From Aureimonas altamirensis (lineage in GTDB: Bacteria > Pseudomonadota > Alphaproteobacteria > Rhizobiales > Rhizobiaceae), in contig NZ_JAMQCO010000004.1 of assembly GCF_023702225.1 (NCBI RefSeq), positions 180,384-244,383 of the forward strand: 64,000 nt of DNA, in the 5' to 3' direction. The notes under the pieces are model-generated. The model had not been told where the DNA came from and ran no database searches. It worked only from the letters and a program-made list of their open reading frames with translations. Both the position numbers and the translations under genes were made by a program. How positions within the stretch are numbered: the stretch's first letter is position 1; every line of letters starts with the position of its first letter. Below, piece by piece: positions 1 to 8,470 of this stretch.

Positions 1-353
1 TCCGAATCGGTAAAGCTGGAAACTGGTTCTGCTATCCCGAATTTATCACGCATGAACTTGGGAGAGCATTCGACGAGTATGGCCCTCCAGACGCCGTGGC
101 GGCGCTTCCTTTCGATCTTTTTGTTACGCAGACAACGCACCTCGTTGCGGAGATCAACGCCATTCACCCGTTCAGGGATGGGAACGGTCGAACTCAATTG
201 ACCTTTCTGAGCATGATGGCTGCCAACGCCGGGTATCGGCTTGATGAGACGATCCTCCAGCCGGATGACGTGCTGTCTGCGATGATCGACAGTTTTCACG
301 GCGACGAGCGTCCCCTTGCCCTGCTGATCGGCAAAGGACTGAGCGAACTATAA
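1..353 (+). CDS. Fic domain protein, 3' part only
   Basis: The reading frame is open to the left window edge, so the N-terminus is missing. It contains the Fic core motif HPFRDGNGR (H-x-F-x-D-G-N-G-R), whose histidine is the catalytic base of Fic AMP-transferases. An upstream KAGNWFCYPE segment resembles the flap that binds the target. About 117 residues are present, ending in TAA at 351-353. Fic enzymes transfer AMP or related groups to hydroxyl side chains of target proteins. An inhibitory helix or antitoxin, if any, would lie outside the window, so its status as toxin or housekeeping enzyme is open. Family call is firm, function is not. Confidence 0.85.
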   Translation, partial: RIGKAGNWFCYPEFITHELGRAFDEYGPPDAVAALPFDLFVTQTTHLVAEINAIHPFRDGNGRTQLTFLSMMAANAGYRLDETILQPDDVLSAMIDSFHGDERPLALLIGKGLSEL

Positions 354-372
354 GGAAACTGAGTTTGCCTGA

Positions 373-1176
373 TCAGTCGACGATGATCGTCCCGCGCAGG
401 TAGAGCACGGCATCGCCGGCGATGATGACGGCGTCGTCCTCGAGGCGGCACGCCAGGTCCCCGCCTCGCCTCGACAGTTGACGCGCCGTAAACTCCGTCC
501 CGCCCAGTTTCTCAGCCCAGAACGGAGCGAGCGCGCAATGCGCCGACCCCGTGACGGAATCTTCGTCGATCCCGAAGCGCGGCGCGAAGTAGCGGGATAC
601 GAAGTCCACGCTGTCGCCCTTCGCCGTCACCAGCAGGCTGCGCGCATCCAGTGCGGCAATGGCGGCGATATCCGGTCGCATGGCCATCAGCGCGCCCTCG
701 TCCGATACCAGCGCCAGCACCGTACCGTCGCCGTCCACCGGAACGAAGCGCGTTTCCAGCACCGGCGTGCCGAGCACCGAGGCGATTTCGGCCGGATCGC
801 CGCCGGGGTCCACCCTGCGGCGCGGCAGGCGCATGGAAAATCCCGCTTCCGATCGGTCCACGAGCAGCGTACCGGACTTGCGGGTATGAAAGCGGAAAGG
901 GGGCGCCAGGCCGATCTCGTCGGCCAGCACGAGCGCACTGGCAAGGGTGGCATGGCCGCACAGCGGCACCTCGGTCGTGGGAGTGAACCAGCGAAGCTCA
1001 TGCCCGTCCTCGTCCGCGGCGACGAGAAAGGCCGTCTCGGCGAGGTTGTTTTCGGCAGCGATCGCCGTCAGAACGGCATCGGGCAGCCATGTGTCCAGGA
1101 GGACGACGGCCGCCGGATTGCCCGCGAACCGGGTTCGCGTGAAAGCGTCGACCTGAAACATCCTGAATTCCGGCAT
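373..1176 (-). CDS. PhzF-family isomerase/epimerase
   Basis: A 267-residue protein of the PhzF (diaminopimelate-epimerase-like fold) family. The N-terminus reads QVDAFTRTRFAGNPAAVV, and Glu47 in NNLAETAF lines up with the catalytic glutamate of PhzF. A second-half block, FGIDEDSVTGSAHC, is the family signature of the substrate-anion site. The start at 1176 fits the normal family N-terminus; the frame extends further upstream, but that part overlaps the divergent methyltransferase gene and has no family similarity. No phenazine genes are nearby, so the substrate is unknown. Members outside phenazine clusters are usually annotated only as predicted epimerases. Confidence 0.88.
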   Translation of the reverse strand: MPEFRMFQVDAFTRTRFAGNPAAVVLLDTWLPDAVLTAIAAENNLAETAFLVAADEDGHELRWFTPTTEVPLCGHATLASALVLADEIGLAPPFRFHTRKSGTLLVDRSEAGFSMRLPRRRVDPGGDPAEIASVLGTPVLETRFVPVDGDGTVLALVSDEGALMAMRPDIAAIAALDARSLLVTAKGDSVDFVSRYFAPRFGIDEDSVTGSAHCALAPFWAEKLGGTEFTARQLSRRGGDLACRLEDDAVIIAGDAVLYLRGTIIVD

Positions 1177-1211
1177 CCTGCCTGTTCCCCCAAAAGTACG
1201 AGTCAACGACC

Positions 1212-1943
1212 ATGGCACAGAACGTGTACGACAGCCCGGAGTTTTTCGAAGGCTACAGTCAGTTGCCCCGCCAGCGTCTGGGCCTTTACGGCGCCCCGGA
1301 ATGGCCGGTTCTGCGCGCCATGCTGCCGGACCTGGCGGGCTGTGTCGTGGCTGACCTCGGTTGTGGCTTCGGCTGGGCTTCCCGCTGGATGCGGGAACAT
1401 GGAGCCTCATCGGTGCTCGGCATCGATCTCTCCCGGAACATGATCGATCGCGCTGTGCGAGACACGCTCGTCGACGGCATCGACTACAGGATCGGCGATC
1501 TCGATACGCTGGATTTACCTACATCGGCGTTCGACTGCATCTTCAGCGCTCTCGCATTCCATTACGTTCAGGACTTCAGGCGGTTGAGCGCCGTGATGCA
1601 TTCTGCGCTCAAACCTGAGGGGCATCTCGTATTCACCATAGAGCATCCCATTTTCATGGCGGCAGCGCATCCCCGCTGGCTGGCAGACGAAGACGGACGC
1701 AGAACCTGGCCGGTCAACCAGTATTCCATCGAGGGTGACCGTCGCACCGACTGGTTCACCAAGGGCGTTTTGAAGTACCACAGAACGGCGGCGACGACGT
1801 TGAATACGCTGATCCACGCAGGTTTCGCCATTCGCCGGGTCGAGGAATTCTCCCCCTCGCCCCAGCAGATCGCCGTGACACCCTCCCTCGCCGAGGAGCA
1901 GGAGCGACCGATGATCCTGATGATCGCCGCGCAACGGCAGTAA
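1212..1943 (+). CDS. class I SAM-dependent methyltransferase
   Basis: A 243-residue protein with the SAM-binding motif VADLGCGFGWAS at residues 46-57, an acidic residue after the next strand (GIDLS), and a motif IV-like stretch (CIFSALAFHYV). It belongs to the Methyltransf_11/25 type acting on small molecules; the substrate cannot be read from sequence. It is divergent from the PhzF gene 35 bp away and lies 12 bp ahead of an MFS exporter, with which it probably forms an operon. That pairing suggests modification and export of one small compound, but this is inference. Confidence 0.85.
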   Translation: MAQNVYDSPEFFEGYSQLPRQRLGLYGAPEWPVLRAMLPDLAGCVVADLGCGFGWASRWMREHGASSVLGIDLSRNMIDRAVRDTLVDGIDYRIGDLDTLDLPTSAFDCIFSALAFHYVQDFRRLSAVMHSALKPEGHLVFTIEHPIFMAAAHPRWLADEDGRRTWPVNQYSIEGDRRTDWFTKGVLKYHRTAATTLNTLIHAGFAIRRVEEFSPSPQQIAVTPSLAEEQERPMILMIAAQRQ

Positions 1944-1955
1944 GGACCGGAACAG

Positions 1956-3125
1956 ATGACTGCAACCACCGGTATCGGCCGTATCCTGACCATCCTGATG
2001 GCGTTGACCTGCGGGGTCCTCGCCGCCAACCTCTATTACGCGCAGCCTGTGCTATCGCTGATCGGCGGCGATTTCGCCATGCCGCCCGCGCTGGAAAGCG
2101 GCGTCGTCACCGCATCTCAGCTCGGCTACGCGCTCGGCCTTATCCTGCTCGTCCCGCTGGGCGATGTGGTGGAAAATCGAAAGCTCATCCTGACGACGAT
2201 GGCTTTCTGTGTGCTCGGCTGCCTTGGGCTCCTGGCAGCCGGGTCGCTGCCGACGCTTTTCATCTCCATGGTCGTCATCGGCGTCACCGCCTGCGCGGCC
2301 CAGATGATCGTCCCGCTTGCCGCCCACCTGGCTCCGCCGGAGCGGCGCGGCGCGGTCGTCGGCAACGTCATGGCCGGCCTGCTCGGCAGCATCCTTCTGG
2401 CGCGGCCCGTTTCCAGCCTTGCCGCCGAGTATCTCGGCTGGCGCGGGATATTCCTCGTTTCCGCCGGCCTCATGCTGGTTCTGGCTGCCTTGTGCGCGCT
2501 GGCGCTGCCGCGTCGCCAACCTCCGGCCAGCCAACCCTACCCGGCGCTGATCCGCTCTCTCGGGCATCTGTTCCGCAGCCAACCCGTACTGCGGCGGCGC
2601 GCCCTCTACCACGCCGCGATGTTCGCTTCCTTCGCGATCTTCTGGACAGGCGCGCCCATCGTCCTGATGAGCGAGCCTTATAACTACAGCGGCTACGCGG
2701 TAGCGCTGTTCACCCTTAGCGGCGTATTCGGCGTCTGCGCCGCGCCGGTCGCCGGCCGCCTCGCCGACCGTGGATATATCCGCACCGGCACCATAGCGGC
2801 CATGTCGCTTGCGGTCGCCGCGCTTCTCACGGCCTGTGTGGCAGGCGGTTCCATGGCGCTGTTCATTCTGGCGGGTATTCTCGTGGACCTCGGCGTGCAG
2901 GCCAATCTGGTCATCGGCCAGCGCGAAATCTTCGCGCTCGACGACAATATCCGAAGCCGCCTGAACGCCGTCTACATGGCGATCTTCTTCCTGGGGGGCG
3001 CTGTCGGATCCGCGCTCACCAGCCCAGTGCTCGAAGCCTTCGGCTGGCCCGCCGTCGCCTTGCTGGGAGCGGCTTTCCCGGCAACGGCGCTCGCCTTCGT
3101 GATGACGGAGAAACGCAGCCGCTGA
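1956..3125 (+). CDS. MFS transporter, DHA1-like
   Basis: A 389-residue protein with about 12 hydrophobic segments and an N-terminal NLYYAQPVLSLI block typical of the YnfM/YgaY-like group of major facilitator proteins. A LVPLGDVVENRKLI sequence corresponds to the cytoplasmic loop 2-3 motif of the superfamily (G-x-x-x-D/E-R-x-x-R/K, degenerate here). It is expected to be a proton-coupled exporter in the inner membrane. It follows the methyltransferase gene by 12 bp on the same strand and is convergent with the acetyltransferase gene 9 bp further on. Substrate unknown. Confidence 0.88.
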   Translation: MTATTGIGRILTILMALTCGVLAANLYYAQPVLSLIGGDFAMPPALESGVVTASQLGYALGLILLVPLGDVVENRKLILTTMAFCVLGCLGLLAAGSLPTLFISMVVIGVTACAAQMIVPLAAHLAPPERRGAVVGNVMAGLLGSILLARPVSSLAAEYLGWRGIFLVSAGLMLVLAALCALALPRRQPPASQPYPALIRSLGHLFRSQPVLRRRALYHAAMFASFAIFWTGAPIVLMSEPYNYSGYAVALFTLSGVFGVCAAPVAGRLADRGYIRTGTIAAMSLAVAALLTACVAGGSMALFILAGILVDLGVQANLVIGQREIFALDDNIRSRLNAVYMAIFFLGGAVGSALTSPVLEAFGWPAVALLGAAFPATALAFVMTEKRSR

Positions 3126-3134
3126 CGGGGTCGG

Positions 3135-3797
3135 TCAGAGCGTGCCGGCCGTCGCCGCCTCCCATTTGTCCAGAAAGGTCTCTATCGGCAGCTCCTGCAT
3201 ATCCGGAATGGCCTGGAACAGCCGTTCCGGTTGCCAGTTCCACCAGCCGAGCGCCTCGATACGGGCCGCCGTCGCGGGCTGGAAGCGCCGCCGCAGGACC
3301 TTGGCCGGCACACCCGCCACGATCGTGTAGGCTTCCACATCCCGCGTCACGACCGCATTCGCGCCGATGACCGCTCCATTGCCGACTGTGACGCCCGGCA
3401 TGATGACGGCGCCGTGCCCTATCCAGACGTCGTGCCCGATATTGACGGCGCGGCTGCGCCGGCGCTCGCGGAATGCGGCGTCCACCGGCAAAAAGCGGAA
3501 ATATTCGTTCGGGCGATAGCTAATCTTGTGAGTCGTCAGCCGCTCCATGGGATGATCGAGCGCGTTGATGCGCACGTTTGCGGCGATGGAGGAAAAACGT
3601 CCGATACGGGCGTAGATCGCCTCGCCGCCCCGCTCGAAATAGCTGAAATCGCCGAGTTCCGTTTCGCGCAGCACGCAGCGCGGGCCGATTTCGCAATAGC
3701 GCCCGATGGTGCTCTGCTTCACCTCGGCGCTGCCATGGATCCGCGCCGCCTCCGGGCGGAAGCGGATATCGGTGCCGTCCCAATCCGTTTTCGTCAT
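3135..3797 (-). CDS. hexapeptide-repeat acetyltransferase, phosphonate-associated type
   Basis: A 220-residue left-handed beta-helix acyltransferase. Hexapeptide repeats run from about residue 15 ([19 protein letters not shown]) and again in [20 protein letters not shown] with the usual [11 protein letters not shown] tail. The conserved [10 protein letters not shown] segment carries the histidine expected at the CoA site. The closest family I recognise is the DapH/CatB-like group found in phosphonate clusters (TIGR03308), but no phn genes are visible here, so it is an orphan member. ATG at 3797 is preceded by GGAAGG. A xenobiotic (CatB-type) acetyltransferase is the alternative. Confidence 0.82.
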   Translation of the reverse strand: MTKTDWDGTDIRFRPEAARIHGSAEVKQSTIGRYCEIGPRCVLRETELGDFSYFERGGEAIYARIGRFSSIAANVRINALDHPMERLTTHKISYRPNEYFRFLPVDAAFRERRRSRAVNIGHDVWIGHGAVIMPGVTVGNGAVIGANAVVTRDVEAYTIVAGVPAKVLRRRFQPATAARIEALGWWNWQPERLFQAIPDMQELPIETFLDKWEAATAGTL

Positions 3798-3857
3798 GCC
3801 CGCCTTCCCGTCCGCGCTGGCTTCATGTATCGCGATGGATAAGATTGGAGAAGCGTC

Positions 3858-4484
3858 ATGTCCCAAGATCCGCTCGAGCGTCGTCCGCGCCGCATGGCCG
3901 CCCTGCGTATGGGTCTTTGGCTTCTGGTCGCCCTCGTCGCGGCGCTGCTGGTTATCGTCTGGGCGGTCGGCATACGCCAGTTTTCGACCGCGGAGCAGGC
4001 GGCCGAAGCCTACGGGACACCCTTCCAGCTTGTCGACCAGGATGGACAGCCCGTAACGGAAAGCATCCTGAAGGGCAGCGCCACCGCCGTCTTCTTCGGC
4101 TTCACGCATTGCCCGGACGTCTGCCCGACCACACTCTACGAACTGGCCGGCTACCAGCGCCAGCTGGCCGACGAAGGCAAGGAGTTGAACGTCGTCTTCG
4201 TGACCGTCGACCCGGAGCGCGACACGCCCGAGGTTCTGAAGCGCTATGTGGAATCGATGGACGCCGACATAACCGGCATCACCGGTGAGCCGGCAGCGGT
4301 CAACGCGATGCTGGAGGGCTGGGGCGTCCACCATGCCAGGGTCGAAACCGGCAGCACCTATACGATGGACCATACGGCCAGCGTCATCATGCTGGGCACG
4401 GAAGGCCAGTTCGTCGGCACCATCGCCTATCAGGAAAACCCGGAAACCGCGCTTCAGAAGCTGGACCGCCTGACGACCCTTTGA
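3858..4484 (+). CDS. SCO1/SenC family copper chaperone
   Basis: A 208-residue protein with one N-terminal membrane anchor (about residues 17-38) and a periplasmic thioredoxin fold. The copper ligands are all present: Cys85 and Cys89 in HCPDVCP, and a distal histidine at about residue 172 in MDHTAS. SCO proteins deliver copper to the CuA site of cytochrome c oxidase or keep its cysteines reduced. There are no oxidase genes nearby. prmA follows within about 20 bp on the same strand, so the two are probably cotranscribed. Confidence 0.93.
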   Translation: MSQDPLERRPRRMAALRMGLWLLVALVAALLVIVWAVGIRQFSTAEQAAEAYGTPFQLVDQDGQPVTESILKGSATAVFFGFTHCPDVCPTTLYELAGYQRQLADEGKELNVVFVTVDPERDTPEVLKRYVESMDADITGITGEPAAVNAMLEGWGVHHARVETGSTYTMDHTASVIMLGTEGQFVGTIAYQENPETALQKLDRLTTL

Positions 4485-4506
4485 CGATTTGAATCCGGAG
4501 CGGCGC

Positions 4507-5367
4507 TTGAGCCAGTTACGATATTTCGCGCGCGGCCCGCGCGCGGCGGCCGAAGCGGCCTATGAGCGGCTGGACGCCGCCTTCGAGGCTTATGGAGCGC
4601 CGGTCTCCATCTTCGAGGCAGACGAAGACGAACAGATCTTCGAAGTGTCCATCTACTTCGAAGAGGCGCCGGCGCAGTCGGCGGACATCCTCGCCCTGTT
4701 CGAACCGCTGGCGCCGGAGCGCGAGGACATCGACGCCTCCATCGACTGGATGCAGAGCGTGCTGGCCGACCTCAAGCCGGTGCGGGCCGGCCGCTTCCTC
4801 GTGCACGGAGCGCACGACCGCGCCCGCGTCGGAGCCAATGACATCGGCATCGAGATCGAGGCGGGGCAGGCCTTCGGAACGGGCCATCACGGCACCACGG
4901 CCGGATGCCTGACGATGATCGGCGATATCCTGCGTCGCAAGGGCCCGCGCAACGCGCTGGACCTCGGAACCGGCAGCGCCGTCCTTGCCATCGCCGTGGC
5001 GCGCCTTGCGCGCATTCCCGTGCTGGCCACGGACATCGACCCCGTGGCCGTGGATGTCGCTCGGGGCAATGTGCGGGCCAACGGCGTTTCGGCGCTTGTG
5101 CGAACCGCGGTCGCCGTAGGTTTCAACGGCCCTGCCTTCGCCGATGGCGCGCGCTTCGACCTGATCGTCGCCAATATCCTCGCCGGCCCCCTGATGCGGC
5201 TGGCCCCTGCGATGGAGCGGCGGCTGGAGCGCGGTGGCGATATTGTCCTGTCCGGCATACTCGCGCGGCAGCGCCAGGCCGTCCTGGCCGCCTATCGGGA
5301 CCAGGCGCTCTATCACCGGCGCACGATCCGCATGGGCGATTGGGTCACGCTGCATCTCGGCCGCTGA
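4507..5367 (+). CDS. prmA: ribosomal protein L11 methyltransferase
   Basis: A 286-residue enzyme that trimethylates ribosomal protein L11. The N-terminal domain leads into a [12 protein letters not shown] linker, the SAM-binding motif [13 protein letters not shown], an acidic residue in VLATDIDP, and the VANILAGPL motif that is diagnostic of PrmA. The start is uncertain: TTG at 4507 is preceded by GGAG at a good distance, while an in-frame TTG at 4489 would add six residues. The gene ends just before a 12-bp hairpin shared with the convergent small gene. Confidence 0.92.
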   Translation: MSQLRYFARGPRAAAEAAYERLDAAFEAYGAPVSIFEADEDEQIFEVSIYFEEAPAQSADILALFEPLAPEREDIDASIDWMQSVLADLKPVRAGRFLVHGAHDRARVGANDIGIEIEAGQAFGTGHHGTTAGCLTMIGDILRRKGPRNALDLGTGSAVLAIAVARLARIPVLATDIDPVAVDVARGNVRANGVSALVRTAVAVGFNGPAFADGARFDLIVANILAGPLMRLAPAMERRLERGGDIVLSGILARQRQAVLAAYRDQALYHRRTIRMGDWVTLHLGR

Positions 5368-5374
5368 AACGACG

Positions 5375-5405
5375 AACGCCGCGTCGCAAGGGCCGACGCG
5401 GCGTT
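5375..5405. terminator. intergenic hairpin, probable bidirectional terminator
   Basis: A perfect 12-bp stem (AACGCCGCGTCG and its complement) closes a 7-base loop. It lies 8 bp after prmA and between two convergent genes. There is no long T run on either side, so termination strength is uncertain. Confidence 0.7.
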
Positions 5406-5443
5406 GAAGCATAGTGCCGATGAAGGGCTGCCGAACCGGGAAA

Positions 5444-5647
5444 TCAGTGCCGTTCGGGCGCCGCAACCTCGAAGAAGGAACCCCGGCGGCCCAGAAGACT
5501 GACCATCTCGTCCATCTGGAGACCACGTCCGCCGGCAACCTGCAGACGAGACGGGATCCGGCGGCCTTCTGCGCTGGCGATCCGACGCGACGTGAAGGCA
5601 AGGCGCGGAGAAACGGGCGTGGGGCGGTGGGTCTGGGTCGTCAACAT
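5444..5647 (-). CDS. hypothetical protein, 67 residues
   Basis: I do not recognise this protein. From ATG at 5647 it is 67 residues, basic and serine/arginine-rich, beginning MLTTQTHRPTPVSPRL and ending FFEVAAPERH, with no signal peptide or membrane segment. Support comes from an AGAGG ribosome-binding sequence eight bases before the ATG, a strong hairpin just after the stop, and the lack of any competing gene in the 447-bp gap between prmA and the aminopeptidase. The open frame continues upstream to 5758, but that part has no comparable start signal. Confidence 0.5.
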   Translation of the reverse strand: MLTTQTHRPTPVSPRLAFTSRRIASAEGRRIPSRLQVAGGRGLQMDEMVSLLGRRGSFFEVAAPERH

Positions 5648-5814
5648 GTCGGAAGCCTCTGCGGAAAGGTCTTCGTAACCTCTCATGAACCCTATATGCG
5701 TCATTGCGCCGGATCGAGCTATGCCTCCCGTTGCATAGGTCCGTTTCGCAAACCGCAAGGCGATTCTCGCATCGTCTTCATCATTTGTTCATATGTCCCG
5801 AAAGGCCATCAGCG

Positions 5815-7644
5815 GTGTTCCAGTCATTCGAAGAGAGCGCAAGCTCGGCCGCCAGCGCCAACCGCCTCGAACTTCTTCGCGCCGAGCTCGCCCATCTCGG
5901 CGTCGATGGTTTCATCGTTCCGCGCGCCGACGAACATCAGGGCGAATACATTCCGGATGCCGCGGCGCGCCTTGCGTGGCTGACCGGCTTCTCCGGCTCG
6001 GCGGGCTACGCCGTCGTGCTTGCCGATTCGGCGACATTGTTCGTGGACGGCCGGTACACGACGCAGGCGCGCGAGCAGGTAGACCCTGCCGTGATGCAGA
6101 CTGCCAGCTCCATCGATACGCCGCTGGCCAAATATCTGTCCGGTGCGGCGGCCGGAATGACGATCGGCTTCGACCCCTGGCTGCATACGCAGGGAGAGGC
6201 CGCCGCGCTGCGCAAGGCCTCGGAGGAAGCCGGTTTCAAGCTGGTGCCCCTGCCGCACAACCCCATCGACCGTATCTGGCAGGACCGGCCGCAGGCGCCG
6301 AAAGGCAAGGTCGTGCAGCATCCGGAAACGCTCGCCGGCCGAAGCGCGGCCGCCAAGCTGGAAGAAATGGCGGAAACCGTGCGCGCGGCCGGCGGCACGG
6401 CGGCCGTCCTGACGGATCCGTCCTCGATCGCCTGGGTCTTCAATATCCGTGGCCAGGACGTACCGCACACGCCCCTGCCCCTTTCCTTCGCGATCCTGCG
6501 CGGCGACGGCAGGCCGACCATCTTCATGGACCCGGACAAGCTGGACGGCGCGGTGAAGGATTATCTTTCCGCCCTTGCCGACCTGGCCGCTCCGGACGCC
6601 TTCGACGCTGCCCTACGAGGCTTCGGGGCCGGTGAAAGGGTTCTCGTGGACCCCGCCCTGGAAGCCGAGCGCATCGTCGAGCTGATCGAGGAAAGCGGCG
6701 CGAGCGTCGTGCTGAAGCCCGACCCGGCTCGGCTGCCGCGGGCGCGCAAGAACGATATCGAGATCGCCGGAAGCCGCGCCGCGCATCTACGGGACGGGGC
6801 GGCCATGGTGCGCTTTCTGCACTGGCTGGACCTCCAGCCCGGCGGCACGATCACCGAGATCGACGCGGCGCGCCGTCTGGAAGCGTTCCGCACGGAGACG
6901 GCGGCAAGCGACGGCATGCCGCTGCTGGATATCTCATTCGACAGCATTGCCGGCGCCGGGCCCAACGCCGCGCTGCCGCACTACCGTGTCAATAACCGGT
7001 CGAACCGGACGATCGGCGATGGCGAACTGTTCCTGATCGATTCCGGTGCGCAATACCGCGACGGCACAACGGACATCACCCGCACCGTCTCCATCGGCAC
7101 GGTGGATGCGGAGCGCCGCCGCAAATTCACCCTGGTCCTCAAGGGCATGATCGCCATTTCAACGATCCGTTTTCCGGTCGGCACGCGCGGCATGGACCTC
7201 GATCCGCTGGCCCGCGTGGCCTTGTGGAAAGCCGGTTGCGACTACGCGCACGGCACGGGGCACGGTATCGGCTCCTACCTCGCCGTCCATGAAGGGCCTC
7301 AGTCCATATCCAGGCGCGGGGCAACGGTACTCGAAAGCGGAATGATCCTGTCGAACGAGCCGGGTTATTATCGAGAAGGGCATTTCGGCATTCGGATCGA
7401 GAACCTCGTTCTCGTGACGCCACCGGCCGAAATCGACGGCGGCGACCTGCCCATGCACGGCTTCGAGACACTGACCTTCGCACCGATCGACCGTCGACTG
7501 ATCATGGCCGAGCTTCTGGATGAGGCCGAGCGCGCATGGCTCGACACTTACCATGCGGAGGTCCGAAGCAGGCTTGCGCCCTTGCTGCCGGACGAGGCCG
7601 ACCGCGCATGGCTGGCCGGCGCAACGGCGCCGCTGGGCAGCTGA
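5815..7644 (+). CDS. pepP: Xaa-Pro aminopeptidase (M24B)
   Basis: A 609-residue three-domain aminopeptidase P of the long form common in alphaproteobacteria. Two creatinase-type N-terminal domains precede a C-terminal pita-bread domain. Metal-ligand motifs are present: LIDSGAQYRDGTTDITRT gives the two aspartates, HGTGHGIG a histidine, and the SNEPGYY and IRIENL segments the two glutamates. It removes N-terminal residues before proline and acts in the cytoplasm. The GTG start at 5815 follows AAAGG and matches the family N-terminus; the open frame extends about 110 bases further without support. Confidence 0.9.
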   Translation: MFQSFEESASSAASANRLELLRAELAHLGVDGFIVPRADEHQGEYIPDAAARLAWLTGFSGSAGYAVVLADSATLFVDGRYTTQAREQVDPAVMQTASSIDTPLAKYLSGAAAGMTIGFDPWLHTQGEAAALRKASEEAGFKLVPLPHNPIDRIWQDRPQAPKGKVVQHPETLAGRSAAAKLEEMAETVRAAGGTAAVLTDPSSIAWVFNIRGQDVPHTPLPLSFAILRGDGRPTIFMDPDKLDGAVKDYLSALADLAAPDAFDAALRGFGAGERVLVDPALEAERIVELIEESGASVVLKPDPARLPRARKNDIEIAGSRAAHLRDGAAMVRFLHWLDLQPGGTITEIDAARRLEAFRTETAASDGMPLLDISFDSIAGAGPNAALPHYRVNNRSNRTIGDGELFLIDSGAQYRDGTTDITRTVSIGTVDAERRRKFTLVLKGMIAISTIRFPVGTRGMDLDPLARVALWKAGCDYAHGTGHGIGSYLAVHEGPQSISRRGATVLESGMILSNEPGYYREGHFGIRIENLVLVTPPAEIDGGDLPMHGFETLTFAPIDRRLIMAELLDEAERAWLDTYHAEVRSRLAPLLPDEADRAWLAGATAPLGS

Positions 7645-7650
7645 CGCGCA

Positions 7651-7681
7651 AGGCCCGCCGTCCTGTCCGGACGGCGGGCCT
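7651..7681. terminator. hairpin terminator after the aminopeptidase gene
   Basis: A 12-bp perfect stem (AGGCCCGCCGTC and its complement) with a 7-base loop sits 6 bp after the aminopeptidase stop and 21 bp after the convergent BA14K stop. It can serve both. Confidence 0.75.
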
Positions 7682-7702
7682 GTTGCAATGCCGGATTGCC
7701 GA

Positions 7703-8218
7703 CTAGCGGCACATGCGGCGCGGCCCGTTATAGGGCTGGAACGTGCCGCTGCCGGGATCGAAGCTCCGGTAACGCTGCGAGCAGTATTGATACCACTCCC
7801 GGGTCCAGGGCTGGGGCGCATAGGAGTACTGCGGCTGCACATAACGGCGCGGCGCAGGCTCTATGTAGCGCGGCTGGTTGGCGCTGGCGATCGCAGCTCC
7901 GACCCCCAGCCCGACGATGCCGCCGATGATCGCGGCGCCTGCCGCGTTCCCGCGATCGCGCCGGTAGTAGCGCGGGCCGCGGTCCCAGCGGCGGGAATCG
8001 CGCCAGTCGCGGCGGCCATGATAACCGCGATAGCCACCCCGATCCCAATGGCGCTGGCGCCAGGGATCGGCCTTGGCTTGCGTTGCGCCGAACAGACCGG
8101 CGACGACGTTGCCCATCGCACCATTGACGTTCTGCGGCACGGCCACGCTGGCCGGCAACATCGCCATCGCCATTGCGACGATCAGGGCTTTTCCACTCAA
8201 CTTCTTAACCAATGACAT
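7703..8218 (-). CDS. BA14K family protein
   Basis: A 171-residue secreted or envelope protein. Residues 1-50 form a signal-like region (KALIVAMAMAMLPASVAV), followed by an arginine/tyrosine/tryptophan-rich stretch, a glycine-alanine hydrophobic segment (about residues 95-115) and a C-terminal BA14K domain with YCSQRYRSFDPGSGTF. BA14K proteins were first described as a Brucella immunoreactive antigen with lectin-like activity and occur throughout the Rhizobiales. ATG at 8218 has AAGGAG eight bases ahead, which decides this start over the upstream one. Confidence 0.87.
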   Translation of the reverse strand: MSLVKKLSGKALIVAMAMAMLPASVAVPQNVNGAMGNVVAGLFGATQAKADPWRQRHWDRGGYRGYHGRRDWRDSRRWDRGPRYYRRDRGNAAGAAIIGGIVGLGVGAAIASANQPRYIEPAPRRYVQPQYSYAPQPWTREWYQYCSQRYRSFDPGSGTFQPYNGPRRMCR

Positions 8219-8470
8219 GGCGTGTCTCCTTGGAGATCCTTCGCCCCTATCAACCATCCGTCACCTGAATGGCCGCTGAATGCGGACATTGGACTGGGCC
8301 AGAGGCATCGGCTCAGATCCCGATGATGGTTAACGCGCCTGCGGCCAAATGGATCTGCGCTGGCGATAAATTGATCGCCGGTGCGGCGGAACTTCTTGTC
8401 TGGCCCTTCAAGCGGAGGTGCGCTCGACACTATATCGCAGCAAGCAGATACAAGAATCGGAGGCCGCAGC

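Noticed and set aside
8326-8336. Single TTAAC half-sites in intergenic regions (also near 36798)
   Set aside because: Half-sites are frequent by chance and have no partner at seven bases.
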